From Bacteroidales bacterium (GTDB lineage: Bacteria; Bacteroidota; Bacteroidia; Bacteroidales; UBA10428), in the NCBI GenBank assembly GCA_016930375.1, contig JAFGGU010000005.1, positions 1 to 64,000 on the forward strand: 64,000 nucleotides of DNA, read 5' to 3'. A program made the translations under genes and the position numbers. Under the pieces are notes generated by a model. The model was not told the origin of the DNA. It saw only the letters and a list, made by a program, of their open reading frames with translations, and searched no databases. Positions 26,116 to 34,942 of this stretch are shown in pieces. Every line of letters begins with the position of its first letter. The first letter of the stretch is position 1.

Positions 26116-27345
26116 TTATTCGTCTCTTAATGCTACAACCGGTCGGATGCGTGAAGCCCGCAATGCCGGCATCAATCCTGCCAGGGAACCTGCCACAATC
26201 AACACCAGGGTTGAAATGATCGCTATATTGAAATCCACCGAGGGATTCAGAAAGAACTGATTTTCTGGAAGCACCGAAGAAACAAGTTCAAGCAGCCCGA
26301 TACCCAGGATCAATCCGATATATCCTGCAACGGCAGTAATGAATACTGCTTCCCACAATATCATGGATACAATGGAAAGCGGCGTAGCACCTATCGCTTT
26401 ACGGATACCGATTTCTTTGGTGCGTTCATTGACCACAATGATCATAATGTTGCTTACACCTACGATTCCTGCAATGATGGTAAAAGCCCCGATAATGGAA
26501 ACAAAGATCTGTATCCCGGTGAAAAGGTTTGTAAACGTTTTATATTGCTTAACGGTATTAGATATCCACATGGCATTCAAATCTTCAGGGTCAAAATTGT
26601 GCCGTTTGGCGAATTCGGACCTGAGGTGCTTCTCAAATTCTACGCTTTCCTCAGCACTAAGCGTGCTGGTGATGGAAAGGTTATGGATCCGGTTTGCACC
26701 GCCTGAGATCATTTGCGCGGTTGTAAGCGGAAGATAAACCCGGGTCTCATCCCGTTCATTTTTGTCAGTGAATACGCCCACTACCTGGAAAGGTACATTG
26801 TTGATTTTAATATATTCTCCGATCGGACTTTTTCCGTTCTTAAACAATGCCTTCTGAACGGGTTTTCCAATGGCCACCACTTTTCTCCTTTTCTGGATAT
26901 CAATTTTATTGATATAACGACCCTCCAGCATGGTGGCATTCTCAATATCATAGTAATCGGGATGTACGCAAAACAGATCAAACACCCCGTATTCCTTATT
27001 GTAGGAAACTACCCGGTTCTGCCACATGTAAAACCTTCCGGAGATCTTGTCAACTCCTTCCATTCGGTCACGCACGAAATTATAATCCTCGTTCGTGAAC
27101 TGTATTTGCCGTCCCGCCTTCAATCCCTGATAGGTTTTGGATGTTGTTCCGGCGCCAAACCAGATGGTGTTTACGGCATCCTGTTTGAATTGGGCATTAA
27201 TGCCATTCTGCAGCCCTTTTCCGGAACCCAGCAGTATGATCAGCATAAAGATCCCCCAGGCCACACTGAAACCGGTGAGGAATGTACGCATCCTGTTCTT
27301 GTCGATGGTGCTGAAGATTTCCTGCCATTTATCCAGATCAAACAT
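26116..27345 (-). CDS. MacB-like ABC exporter permease (copy 1)
   Basis: 409 aa with the same plan as its neighbour: N-terminal helix (RTFLTGFSVAWGIFMLIILLGSG), periplasmic domain, FtsX domain (VSIIGAFTIIAGIVGVSNIMIIVVNERTKEIGIRKAIGATPLSI) and tail RPVVALRDE. The genes are 11 bp apart on either side within the operon ATPase-permease-permease-adaptor. Likely forms a heterodimer with the second permease, by analogy to other split MacB systems; the exported compound (peptide, macrolide-like molecule or lipid) cannot be told. Confidence 0.94.
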   Translation of the reverse strand: MFDLDKWQEIFSTIDKNRMRTFLTGFSVAWGIFMLIILLGSGKGLQNGINAQFKQDAVNTIWFGAGTTSKTYQGLKAGRQIQFTNEDYNFVRDRMEGVDKISGRFYMWQNRVVSYNKEYGVFDLFCVHPDYYDIENATMLEGRYINKIDIQKRRKVVAIGKPVQKALFKNGKSPIGEYIKINNVPFQVVGVFTDKNERDETRVYLPLTTAQMISGGANRIHNLSITSTLSAEESVEFEKHLRSEFAKRHNFDPEDLNAMWISNTVKQYKTFTNLFTGIQIFVSIIGAFTIIAGIVGVSNIMIIVVNERTKEIGIRKAIGATPLSIVSMILWEAVFITAVAGYIGLILGIGLLELVSSVLPENQFFLNPSVDFNIAIISTLVLIVAGSLAGLMPALRASRIRPVVALRDE

Positions 27346-27355
27346 AGCTGATGGG

Positions 27356-28060
27356 TTAAAATGATGCTACCGCTTTGAAATTCGACTTATGATAGAGGAT
27401 GTTCTCGATAACACCATCTTTGAGTTTGATTGACCTCTGGGTCCTCTCTGCGATGTCATGTTCATGGGTAACGATGATGATGGTAATTCCCTCATCATTG
27501 ATTTCCTGCAAGAGATCCATAACTTCCATGGATGTGACTGAATCCAGCGCGCCTGTTGGTTCATCGGCAAGAATAACCTTGGGTTTACTGATCAGCGACC
27601 TGGCAATGGCAATACGCTGTTTCTGTCCACCTGAAAGCTCACTCGGAAGATGTGTCCACCAATCCTTCAACCCTACCCTTTCGAGGTACTCCATGGCAAT
27701 CTGGTTTCTTTTCCTCCGGCTGACTCCCTGGTAATAAAGCGGCAATGCGACATTTTCAAGGGCATTCTTGAAGGAGATAAGATTAAAGCTCTGGAATACA
27801 AAACCCAATGTGCGGTTTCGAAGCACCGCTGCCTTGGTTTCATTGATGTCCCTGATGAGCATCCCGTTCAGGTAGTACTCTCCGGAATCATAGTTATCCA
27901 GTATTCCAAGCACATTCAGCAGGGTTGACTTCCCTGATCCGGAGGCGCCCATAACTGATACCATTTCCCCTTCTTCAATCTCCAGGCTAATTCCTTTTAG
28001 TACATGCAATGAATTGCTGCCAGTAACATATGATTTATGCAGGTTCTTTAGCTTTATCAT
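27356..28060 (-). CDS. ABC exporter ATP-binding protein (MacB/LolD type)
   Basis: 234 aa. Walker A GASGSGKSTLLNVLG (about residues 35-49), Q-loop FVFQSFNLI, signature LSGGQKQRIAIARSL, Walker B VILADEPTGALDS and H-loop IIVTHEHD. The N-terminus MIKLKNLHKSYVTG is typical. First gene of the minus-strand exporter operon, 10 bp before the first permease; the promoter should lie in the 274-bp divergent region shared with the sigma-factor gene, but I find no clean box for it there. Confidence 0.95.
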   Translation of the reverse strand: MIKLKNLHKSYVTGSNSLHVLKGISLEIEEGEMVSVMGASGSGKSTLLNVLGILDNYDSGEYYLNGMLIRDINETKAAVLRNRTLGFVFQSFNLISFKNALENVALPLYYQGVSRRKRNQIAMEYLERVGLKDWWTHLPSELSGGQKQRIAIARSLISKPKVILADEPTGALDSVTSMEVMDLLQEINDEGITIIIVTHEHDIAERTQRSIKLKDGVIENILYHKSNFKAVASF

Positions 28061-28313
28061 GAGAACAAGGTTGAGTGATTTTGTTTGTTATTTCAAAAAT
28101 TATACCATTTATATTATATTACTGTTTATCTGTATCTTAAAAGATTTTCGACTGTTATTTCCGAAACAGTACCTTACAAATGTGTACAGTTTTGATACAG
28201 AAGTTGTCCGAATATGGACACTTGCGAAATAAAACAGGCAACGCAACCTTTTACCTGGGAAGGCCATCTATAAAGCAGCGTCCGAAAAATGAACGAAATT
28301 GTGAAGAAAACGA

Positions 28314-28321
28314 TAATTTTG
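28314..28321 (+). promoter_or_regulatory. Candidate -7 box for the ECF sigma gene
   Basis: TAATTTTG matches TAnnTTTG, but the predicted leader is only a few bases if GTG 28335 is the start, and no -33 TTTG is present. Upstream DNA might instead carry an autoregulated ECF-type promoter. Confidence 0.35.
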
Positions 28322-28334
28322 GATCGCTAAAATA

Positions 28335-28892
28335 GTGTATTTGGTTGATCGCTTACATAAAATAGTGCTTGCCTGCCAGGAGAACAAACCCGCGGCACAG
28401 CAAGAATTATACGATATGTTCAAATCGAAAATGTTTGCCATTTGTCTCCGGTACGCCGGAAATTACGATGATGCCCAGGACATACTCCAGGAAGGTTTTC
28501 TGAAGGTTTTTGAGAAAATCAGACAATTCGGATTCAAGGGCGCTTTTGAAGGATGGATACGCAGGATCATGGTGAACACGGCGCTTGAAAAATACAGGCT
28601 GCACTACAGGCAGATCCCGATCGATGAGAACCGGGTTGAAATTGATTATGATCATGAAAATGATATAGTTGCAGAAATTGATATGCATGAACTCGTGAAG
28701 ATCATCCAGGACCTTTCACCCCGGTACCGGGTTGTTTTCAACCTTTACGCGCTGGAAGGATACTCACACAAAGAGATCAGTGAAATGCTGGAGATTACAG
28801 AAGGAACCTCAAAATCAAACCTGTCAAGGGCCAGAACAATATTACAGGAAAAAGTGAACAAGTACTATTTAAAATCGGTTCAAACGTCCTGA
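28335..28892 (+). CDS. ECF-type RNA polymerase sigma factor
   Basis: 185 aa. Sigma2 region at about residues 20-90: ELYDMFKSKMFAICLRYAGNYDDAQDILQEGFLKVFEKIRQF, then FEGWIRRIMVNTALEKYR. Sigma4 region at about 125-180: LSPRYRVVFNLYALEGYSHKEISEMLEITEGTSKSNLSRARTIL, a helix-turn-helix binding the -35. The start is uncertain: GTG 28335 and TTG 28341 are both possible and no ATG fits. It is followed 3 bp later by a membrane-anchored beta-barrel protein, a pairing common in Bacteroidota in which the partner probably acts as the anti-sigma factor. Confidence 0.95.
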   Translation: MYLVDRLHKIVLACQENKPAAQQELYDMFKSKMFAICLRYAGNYDDAQDILQEGFLKVFEKIRQFGFKGAFEGWIRRIMVNTALEKYRLHYRQIPIDENRVEIDYDHENDIVAEIDMHELVKIIQDLSPRYRVVFNLYALEGYSHKEISEMLEITEGTSKSNLSRARTILQEKVNKYYLKSVQTS

Positions 28893-28895
28893 ATC

Positions 28896-30278
28896 ATGAA
28901 AAACATGTCAGAAAAAATCGATCAGTATTTTAAGCGACAGTTTGAGCAGTATGAAGAACTGCCACCCGAAACAGCGTGGAAAAACATATCTGCGAAGCTG
29001 AGACATAACAGAAAGAAAGGAATAGCTGTGCTGTTTTTCAGGATTGCTGCCGGTATGGCACTTTTGTTTTCGCTCGGTATCGGCTATTATTTAATCAGCA
29101 AGCCGGATAATCCGGTGGATGCACCTGCATTAACGGTTAGCAAGAACACGGATGTCGAGGATGGTTTTTCCATAAAACCATCTGAGGTTGATCAGGAGAG
29201 AACAGCTTTAAAACCTGTAAAGAAGACCAGGATCAGAAGCTCCCGAAAGGCCGGTCCGGCGGATGATCCCGAATTATCCACACCGGTTTATGTCAGCTAT
29301 TCCGATGCCGTAAATAATCCTGAAGCCCTGCAGCCTTTGGGACAGGGATTAATCCCGGTTGATTTACCGGGAAGTTTACCATTCAAATCATTATCATCTT
29401 CTTCTATTGCAATTTATGAGGATATAGCCGCGCTATTGGCAGAATCTGAGACTGAGGCTGAGCCTGATCCCCTGAAGCAAGGTCGCTGGAGCCTTGGAGG
29501 CGAATTCGCACCGCTCTATTCCAACCGTACCATTTCGTCGGATAACCTTGAAGCCGACCAGGTGAGCAGTCTGAATGATTCGGAAACCGGCATGCTTGCC
29601 TATGCAGGCGGCTTAAGGTTAGCCTTTTCCAAAGGCCGACGCTTATCTGTTCAGACCGGTATTTATTATTCCCGCTATGGACAGGAAAAGAACCAGATTG
29701 AAACCTTTAGTTACAGCAACACTGAAGTTACAGCAGGTGAAACAAATCGTGCAACCTACCTCGCAGTTACCAATTCAACAGGAGTAATCTACAGCAATAA
29801 CCCTGAAAATGCAAGTTACAGTCAGGCTATCACCAACAATTCTGATTCCTATAAAAGCAATAATGCATTTGCCGTACTGAACGGTTTTAATTCAACCTAC
29901 CTGACGCCAAGTGAGGAAAATGACATATCGGTGGAGCAACTCTTTGATTACCTTGAGATACCCCTGACCGTTAAATACAAGATCATCGACCGCAAGTTCG
30001 ATTTCAGTTTGTCGGGAGGCCTGGTGACCAACCTGCTCGTGAACAATGTGGTAAACCTCGAGCAGAACGGGGAAAAAACCAGGTTCGGAAAAACGGATGA
30101 AATCAACCAGGTCAATTATATCGGATCATTCGGGCTGGGTTTTGAATACCCCCTGGTATCCGGATTTGCCCTGAGTTTGGAACCCCGGTTCAGGTATTAT
30201 CTTAATCCCATTGATAAGTCCGCTTACGTACATCCTTACTCCTTTGGTTTCTTTGCGGGAATCTCATATAACTTTTAA
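28896..30278 (+). CDS. Putative anti-sigma/outer-membrane-barrel-like fusion protein
   Basis: 460 aa. Cytoplasmic-looking N-terminus (about 1-45; MSEKIDQYFKRQFEQYEELPPETAWKNI, a pattern typical of proteins behind ECF sigma genes), one transmembrane helix (IAVLFFRIAAGMALLFSLGIGYYLI, about 46-70), a polar Pro/Ser/Lys-rich linker to about 185, then a beta-rich domain (RWSLGGEFAPLYSNRTI, LAYAGGLRLAFSKGRRLSVQTGIYYSRYG, ending YSFGFFAGISYNF) like the OMP_b-brl family. The two halves imply different membranes, so topology is a puzzle. The role as regulator of the upstream sigma factor is inferred from adjacency. Confidence 0.75.
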   Translation: MKNMSEKIDQYFKRQFEQYEELPPETAWKNISAKLRHNRKKGIAVLFFRIAAGMALLFSLGIGYYLISKPDNPVDAPALTVSKNTDVEDGFSIKPSEVDQERTALKPVKKTRIRSSRKAGPADDPELSTPVYVSYSDAVNNPEALQPLGQGLIPVDLPGSLPFKSLSSSSIAIYEDIAALLAESETEAEPDPLKQGRWSLGGEFAPLYSNRTISSDNLEADQVSSLNDSETGMLAYAGGLRLAFSKGRRLSVQTGIYYSRYGQEKNQIETFSYSNTEVTAGETNRATYLAVTNSTGVIYSNNPENASYSQAITNNSDSYKSNNAFAVLNGFNSTYLTPSEENDISVEQLFDYLEIPLTVKYKIIDRKFDFSLSGGLVTNLLVNNVVNLEQNGEKTRFGKTDEINQVNYIGSFGLGFEYPLVSGFALSLEPRFRYYLNPIDKSAYVHPYSFGFFAGISYNF

Positions 30279-30303
30279 CTGAAAATATTTAGACTGGGAT
30301 TAG

Positions 30304-30351
30304 TCTTGCAGTCTTGCAGTCTTGCAGTCGGGCAGTCATTTAGTCGTGAAG
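30304..30351. repeat. 8-bp tandem repeat TCTTGCAG x6 upstream of the NimA-like gene
   Basis: TCTTGCAG x3, TCGGGCAG, TCATTTAG, TCGTGAAG, starting 25 bp after the barrel protein's stop. Its units (AGTCNNGC register) are reverse complements of the GCNNGACT array at 30910-31005, so the two arrays bracket the NimA-like gene in opposite orientation. Confidence 0.88.
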
Positions 30352-30423
30352 TAAATTACTATTGTAATACATTTAAAAGTTATATTTTTATGGGACAAAA
30401 AAGCACAAATGTTATGGCATAAA

Positions 30424-30885
30424 ATGAGAAGGAAAGACAAAGAAATAGAAGATAAAAGCATTATTGAGGAAATTCTCAACCACTCTGAGATCTGCAGGAT
30501 TGCCCTTATAGATGGTGACAGATCCTATATTGTACCCATGAATTATGGTTTTTCAGGTAATTGCCTTTATTTCCACTCCGCATCATCCGGCAGGAAGATT
30601 GACCTGATTCAAGAAGGAGGCAAGGTATGTTTTGAGATGGAACAGGGAAGTGAGATTATCCGACGCGAGATGGCATGCAACTGGACCGCCCGGTACCGGT
30701 CGGTTATAGGATACGGTACGATTGAGATATTAACCGGCAGGGAAGATAAAATCCAAGGTCTGGACATTATCATGAAACATTATGGAAAAATGAACAACCA
30801 ATATATTGAGTCAAATGTTGATCGAATTGTTATTCTTAAACTTACTATTGACGAAATTTCCGCGAAACAATCGGGTGACTGGTGA
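30424..30885 (+). CDS. NimA-like flavin/pyridoxamine 5'-phosphate oxidase-fold protein
   Basis: 153 aa from ATG 30424, chosen because relatives begin MRRKDKEI; an ATG five codons earlier is also open. Split-barrel FMN-binding fold of the nitroimidazole-resistance (Nim) and PPOX family: IIEEILNHSEICRIALIDGDRSYIVPMNYGF, LYFHSASSGRKIDLI, VCFEME, YRSVIGYGTIEIL. It probably binds FMN or heme; Nim members reduce nitroimidazoles, but the substrate here is unproven. The last residues (SGDW) and the TGA stop lie within GTGACTG repeat units, so the natural C-terminus may have been altered by the repeat. Confidence 0.87.
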   Translation: MRRKDKEIEDKSIIEEILNHSEICRIALIDGDRSYIVPMNYGFSGNCLYFHSASSGRKIDLIQEGGKVCFEMEQGSEIIRREMACNWTARYRSVIGYGTIEILTGREDKIQGLDIIMKHYGKMNNQYIESNVDRIVILKLTIDEISAKQSGDW

Positions 30886-30902
30886 CTGGTGATTGGTGAT
30901 TG
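30875..30902. repeat. 7-bp tandem repeat GTGAYTG x4 overlapping the NimA-like stop codon
   Basis: GTGACTG x2 and GTGATTG x2. The stop codon TGA (30883-30885) is inside the second unit. It passes directly into the 8-bp array that follows. Confidence 0.85.
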
Positions 30903-30909
30903 CAAGACC

Positions 30910-31005
30910 CCAAGACTGCAAAACTGCCCGACTGCATGACTGCATGACTGCCCGACTGCATGACTGCCCGACTGCATGACTGCCCGACTGCATGACTGCC
31001 CGACT
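30910..31005. repeat. 8-bp tandem repeat GCCCGACT/GCATGACT x12
   Basis: Twelve octamers: CCAAGACT, GCAAAACT, then ten copies alternating (mostly strictly) between GCCCGACT and GCATGACT. The longest array in the window. It is the reverse-complement partner of the array at 30304-30351. Alternation of two unit types gives an effective 16-bp higher-order period. Confidence 0.92.
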
Positions 31006-31048
31006 AAATTTTGCCCTTCACTTTTAAAAATCTGAATTTCCTTTTAAC

Positions 31049-31056
31049 TAACTTTG
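31049..31056 (+). promoter_or_regulatory. Candidate -7 box for the lytic transglycosylase
   Basis: TAACTTTG fits TAnnTTTG and sits 23 bp before the ATG at 31080; no clear -33 TTTG. Confidence 0.45.
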
Positions 31057-31079
31057 TAAAAATCCGTACAACTAGTTGA

Positions 31080-32048
31080 ATGAACAAAATTGCGGAAAGA
31101 ATTATGTCACAAGGTCGGATTTCATCCTGGTTGCGCCCGGTATTATACATTTCAGGCGCATTGTTTATAGTGGGAGTTCTGTTTTCTGTGCAGAGTTTTA
31201 CGGATAACGGAACCAGCGTAGTTGTACCCGAACGTATGCCATCATTGAACGAATCCTTCAGTCTGCCGGAGCATCTGACATTCGCCGGTGAACCGGTGCC
31301 CCTCGATAATTTCGACACCCGTGAAAGTCTTGATAAAGAATTGCTGGTGAATGGTTACTGGCATTCCCGGACCCTGATGGTCCTGAAAAAGTCAAAAAGG
31401 TACTTTGAGACCATCGAACCGGTTCTGAAAAAGTATGGTGTCCCCGATGATTTTAAATACCTGGCCATGGCGGAAAGCGGATTCGAGAATGTTGTTTCGC
31501 CGGCCAAAGCTGTCGGTGTCTGGCAATTGCTGGAAGGTACAGCTGAAGAGTACGGTCTGGAAGTGAACGCCGATGTGGATGAAAGGTATAACCTGGAGAA
31601 ATCAACTGAAGTTGCCTGTAAATACCTTCTGGAATCGTATAAGGTCTTTGGAAGCTGGACCATGGCTGCTGCCACCTACAATGCCGGCCGCAAAGGGTTG
31701 GAAACGCAGATAGATAAACAAAAAGTAACTGGCTATTACGACCTGCTGCTCAACGATGAAACAGCCAGGTATGTTTTCAGACTTATCGCCCATAAACTCA
31801 TTTGTGAAGATCCTTCTTCCTTTGGTTTTCGCCTGGAAGAGACTGACTATTATCCGTTGATCCCGCTGCATGACGTGGAGATTGATTCGGCCATTCCCAA
31901 CATTGCCGATTTCGCGCTGCAGAATGAAACCAACTACAAGATCATCAAGCAGTTTAATCCCTGGCTTCGCCAGAATTATCTGCCCGATCGACCCGGCAAA
32001 GTTTACCGTATCAAAATACCTGATTCTGGTGAACGCGTGATCCGGTAA
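31080..32048 (+). CDS. Membrane-anchored lytic transglycosylase (SLT domain)
   Basis: 322 aa. An N-terminal hydrophobic helix (VLYISGALFIVGVLFSV, about residues 21-37) anchors or exports the protein. The SLT/goose-lysozyme-like domain at about 115-240 has the catalytic Glu in YLAMAESGFENVVSPAKAVGVWQLLEGTAEEYGL and the family motif AAATYNAGRKGL. The C-terminal part (KIIKQFNPWLRQNYLPDRPGKVYRIKIP) resembles the inter-domain link of MltD-type enzymes, but no LysM domain follows. It would cleave peptidoglycan glycan strands to anhydro-muropeptides. Upstream of uvrA by 39 bp; may share a transcript. Confidence 0.9.
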   Translation: MNKIAERIMSQGRISSWLRPVLYISGALFIVGVLFSVQSFTDNGTSVVVPERMPSLNESFSLPEHLTFAGEPVPLDNFDTRESLDKELLVNGYWHSRTLMVLKKSKRYFETIEPVLKKYGVPDDFKYLAMAESGFENVVSPAKAVGVWQLLEGTAEEYGLEVNADVDERYNLEKSTEVACKYLLESYKVFGSWTMAAATYNAGRKGLETQIDKQKVTGYYDLLLNDETARYVFRLIAHKLICEDPSSFGFRLEETDYYPLIPLHDVEIDSAIPNIADFALQNETNYKIIKQFNPWLRQNYLPDRPGKVYRIKIPDSGERVIR

Positions 32049-32087
32049 TCAATAACTGTAAACCCTCAATCGATCCGGAACAAGAAA

Positions 32088-34937
32088 TTGGCAAAAAAAA
32101 GTGCAGGCAAAGCCCTTGAAAAGGGGGAAGTCAATGTGTTCGGTGCGAGGGTTCATAACCTGAAAAACATCGATGTAGTCATTCCGCGTAACCAGCTTAC
32201 CGTTATAACCGGTTTGAGCGGCAGCGGCAAGTCTTCCCTGGCATTTGACACCCTGTATGCCGAAGGTCAGCGCAGGTACATGGAAACACTTTCGGCCTAT
32301 GCGCGACAATTTCTGGGTAACATGGAACGTCCGGATGTGGATAAGATAACCGGACTAAGTCCAGTTATTGCCATCGAGCAAAAAACCACCAGCAGAAATC
32401 CCAGGTCGACCGTGGGAACCATTACCGAGATTTATGATTTTCTGAGGTTGCTTTACGCCCGCGCTGGCATTGCCTATTCTTACAATACGGGTGAGCCGAT
32501 GGTTAAATATACAGATGAGCAGATCATTAACCTGATCATTGAAAAGTATAAAGATCAGAAGATTCATATCCTGGCTCCCCTTATCAAAGGGCGCAAAGGA
32601 CATTACAAGGAAGTATTTGAACAGATACGGCGAAAAGGTTTTCTCAATGCGCGTATAGATGGGGAGTTGCTCGAGGTCCGGCACGGCATGAAGCTTGACC
32701 GGTACAAGGCGCACTTTATCGAGATTGTGATTGATAAAATGCAGGTAACGTCCGCCGACAGGAACCGGCTGAAAAGTTCTGTTGCCCTGGCCATGCAGCA
32801 TGGGAAGGGCATTATCATGATACTCGATCACGAAAAGAAAGAGCCCAGGTTTTTCAGCCGGCTACTGATGTGTCCCACCACCGGCATATCCTACAACGAA
32901 CCGGCCCCGCATACCTTTTCATTCAATTCACCCCAGGGCGCCTGTACGCGTTGCAACGGACTGGGCACGGTAAACCAGATTGATATCGCCAAGATCATAC
33001 CCAATCCTGACCTCAGCATCCGGAAAGGCGGAATCCAGCCCCTGGGTCCTTACCGCAATGCATTGATTTTTTGGCAGATTGAGGCCATAGCGACAAAATA
33101 CAAATTTTCTCTGAACACACCCATTAAAGATATTCCCGAAGATGGGATGAATGTTTTGTTATACGGGGCGGAAGAAACCTTTAAGCTGGAAAATACACCC
33201 CTTGGTTTTTCAACGAATTATTTTCTCAGTTTTGAGGGGATTATCAATTATGTGGCTAACCATACCGGTAATTCAGGTCAGAAGGAGGAAGAAAAATGGA
33301 CAGACCAGTACATACAGAAAATTACCTGTCCCGATTGTCAGGGCGCCCGTTTAAAGAAGGAATCCTTGTTTTTCCTTATCCACGATAAAAACATTGCACA
33401 ATTATCGGCCATGGATGTTTCAGAACTTTTCACCTGGCTTGCAGATGTGAGTAAACACCTTAACACCAGGCAACTGGCTATTGCCTCAGAGATCCTCAAA
33501 GAACTGAAAAACCGTATTGGTTTCCTGCTGGATGTCGGGCTCGATTATCTCTCCCTGAATCGCAGCGCCGGCAGTCTCTCGGGCGGTGAGAGCCAGAGGA
33601 TCAGGCTGGCTACCCAAATTGGTTCCCAACTGGTTAATGTACTTTATATTCTGGATGAACCCAGTATAGGCTTGCATCAGCGTGACAATCACCGTCTGAT
33701 CGGATCCCTGAAAGAGCTCCGTGATGCAGGCAATTCGGTTATTGTAGTGGAACACGACAGGCAGATGATCATGAGTGCTGATTATGTAGTGGACCTGGGT
33801 CCCTTTGCCGGCAGGCACGGAGGGGAAATTTGCGTCACCGGGAGACCGGATGAGATCCTCGGAAGCCATTCGCTGACTGCCCAGTATCTCAATCACCAGA
33901 AAGTGATTGCCGTTCCTGAAGAACGCCGCAAGGGGAATGGCAAAAAACTTGTTTTACAGGGTGCAACCGGAAACAACCTGAAAGAGGTGGATATTGAATT
34001 CCCGCTCGGAAAATTCATTTGTATAACAGGCGTTTCGGGCAGCGGTAAATCTTCGGTTGTTTATGACACCTTATATCCGGTGCTGAGCAGGCATTTCTAC
34101 CGTTCCCTGCTGGATCCCCTTCCCTATCGCGCCATTAAAGGCCTTGAAAACATAGACAAGGTGATAGAGGTTGATCAGTCGGCCCTGGGACGCACACCCC
34201 GTTCAAATCCTGCGACCTATACCGGTGTGTTTTCTGACATCAGAAAACTCTTTGAACAAACCCGTGAATCCAAAATCAGGGGATATAAGGCAGGGCGCTT
34301 CTCCTTTAATGTAAAGGGTGGACGTTGTGAGACATGCCAGGGAGCCGGATTGCAAACCATTGAAATGAATTTTCTGCCTGATGTTTATGTGCACTGCAAT
34401 GAATGCAACGGCAAAAGATACAACCGGGAAACGCTTGAAGTGCGATATAAAGGAAAGAACATCAGCGACGTACTTGATATGACCATCAGCCAGGCTGTGG
34501 AATTTTTCAGTAATATACCGGTGATTCGCCATAAACTCGATACCATTGACCAGGTCGGACTGGGCTACATTACTCTTGGCCAGCCGTCCACAACCCTTTC
34601 AGGTGGAGAATCACAGCGGATTAAACTGGCGGCCGAGCTGTCGAAAAAGGACACCGGCAAAACCATTTACATCCTGGACGAACCCACTACCGGACTGCAC
34701 TTCGAAGATGTAAGAGTACTGCTCGAAGTTCTGAACCGCCTGGTTGACAAAGGCAATACGGTCATTGTCATTGAACATAACCTGGATGTCATCAAGGTGG
34801 CTGATCATATCATCGATATGGGACCCGAAGGAGGGGCCAGGGGCGGAGAAATCATCTGCACCGGAACTCCGGAAGAGGTTGCGGAAAACAAAAAGAGCTA
34901 TACGGGAGTGTATTTAAAGGAGGAGTTGGATTTGTAA
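32088..34937 (+). CDS. uvrA: Excinuclease ABC subunit A
   Basis: DNA damage recognition ATPase of nucleotide excision repair, 949 aa, full length. Two ABC modules: GLSGSGKSSLAFDTL near residue 45 with signature LSGGESQRIRLATQIG, and GVSGSGKSSVVYDTL near 645 with LSGGESQRIKLAAEL. The zinc finger of the second module is intact (CETCQGAG...CNECNGKRYN). The first zinc site reads CPTTG...CTRCNGLG, lacking one Cys of the E. coli CPxC pair. The start must be TTG 32088 (MAKKSAGK); no upstream in-frame ATG exists before a stop at 32046, and later Met codons would cut into the first ABC domain. A repeat block starts 5 bp after the stop. Confidence 0.97.
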   Translation: MAKKSAGKALEKGEVNVFGARVHNLKNIDVVIPRNQLTVITGLSGSGKSSLAFDTLYAEGQRRYMETLSAYARQFLGNMERPDVDKITGLSPVIAIEQKTTSRNPRSTVGTITEIYDFLRLLYARAGIAYSYNTGEPMVKYTDEQIINLIIEKYKDQKIHILAPLIKGRKGHYKEVFEQIRRKGFLNARIDGELLEVRHGMKLDRYKAHFIEIVIDKMQVTSADRNRLKSSVALAMQHGKGIIMILDHEKKEPRFFSRLLMCPTTGISYNEPAPHTFSFNSPQGACTRCNGLGTVNQIDIAKIIPNPDLSIRKGGIQPLGPYRNALIFWQIEAIATKYKFSLNTPIKDIPEDGMNVLLYGAEETFKLENTPLGFSTNYFLSFEGIINYVANHTGNSGQKEEEKWTDQYIQKITCPDCQGARLKKESLFFLIHDKNIAQLSAMDVSELFTWLADVSKHLNTRQLAIASEILKELKNRIGFLLDVGLDYLSLNRSAGSLSGGESQRIRLATQIGSQLVNVLYILDEPSIGLHQRDNHRLIGSLKELRDAGNSVIVVEHDRQMIMSADYVVDLGPFAGRHGGEICVTGRPDEILGSHSLTAQYLNHQKVIAVPEERRKGNGKKLVLQGATGNNLKEVDIEFPLGKFICITGVSGSGKSSVVYDTLYPVLSRHFYRSLLDPLPYRAIKGLENIDKVIEVDQSALGRTPRSNPATYTGVFSDIRKLFEQTRESKIRGYKAGRFSFNVKGGRCETCQGAGLQTIEMNFLPDVYVHCNECNGKRYNRETLEVRYKGKNISDVLDMTISQAVEFFSNIPVIRHKLDTIDQVGLGYITLGQPSTTLSGGESQRIKLAAELSKKDTGKTIYILDEPTTGLHFEDVRVLLEVLNRLVDKGNTVIVIEHNLDVIKVADHIIDMGPEGGARGGEIICTGTPEEVAENKKSYTGVYLKEELDL

Positions 34938-34942
34938 ATGTG

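Noticed and set aside
28199..28222. TGTCC...GGACA hairpin upstream of the ECF sigma gene
   Set aside because: Only a 5-bp stem; no U-run or conserved operator form.
30780..31005. Short minus-strand reading frames encoding repeated SHAVGQSC-like peptides
   Set aside because: They are pure translations of the octamer array with no start context or family resemblance.
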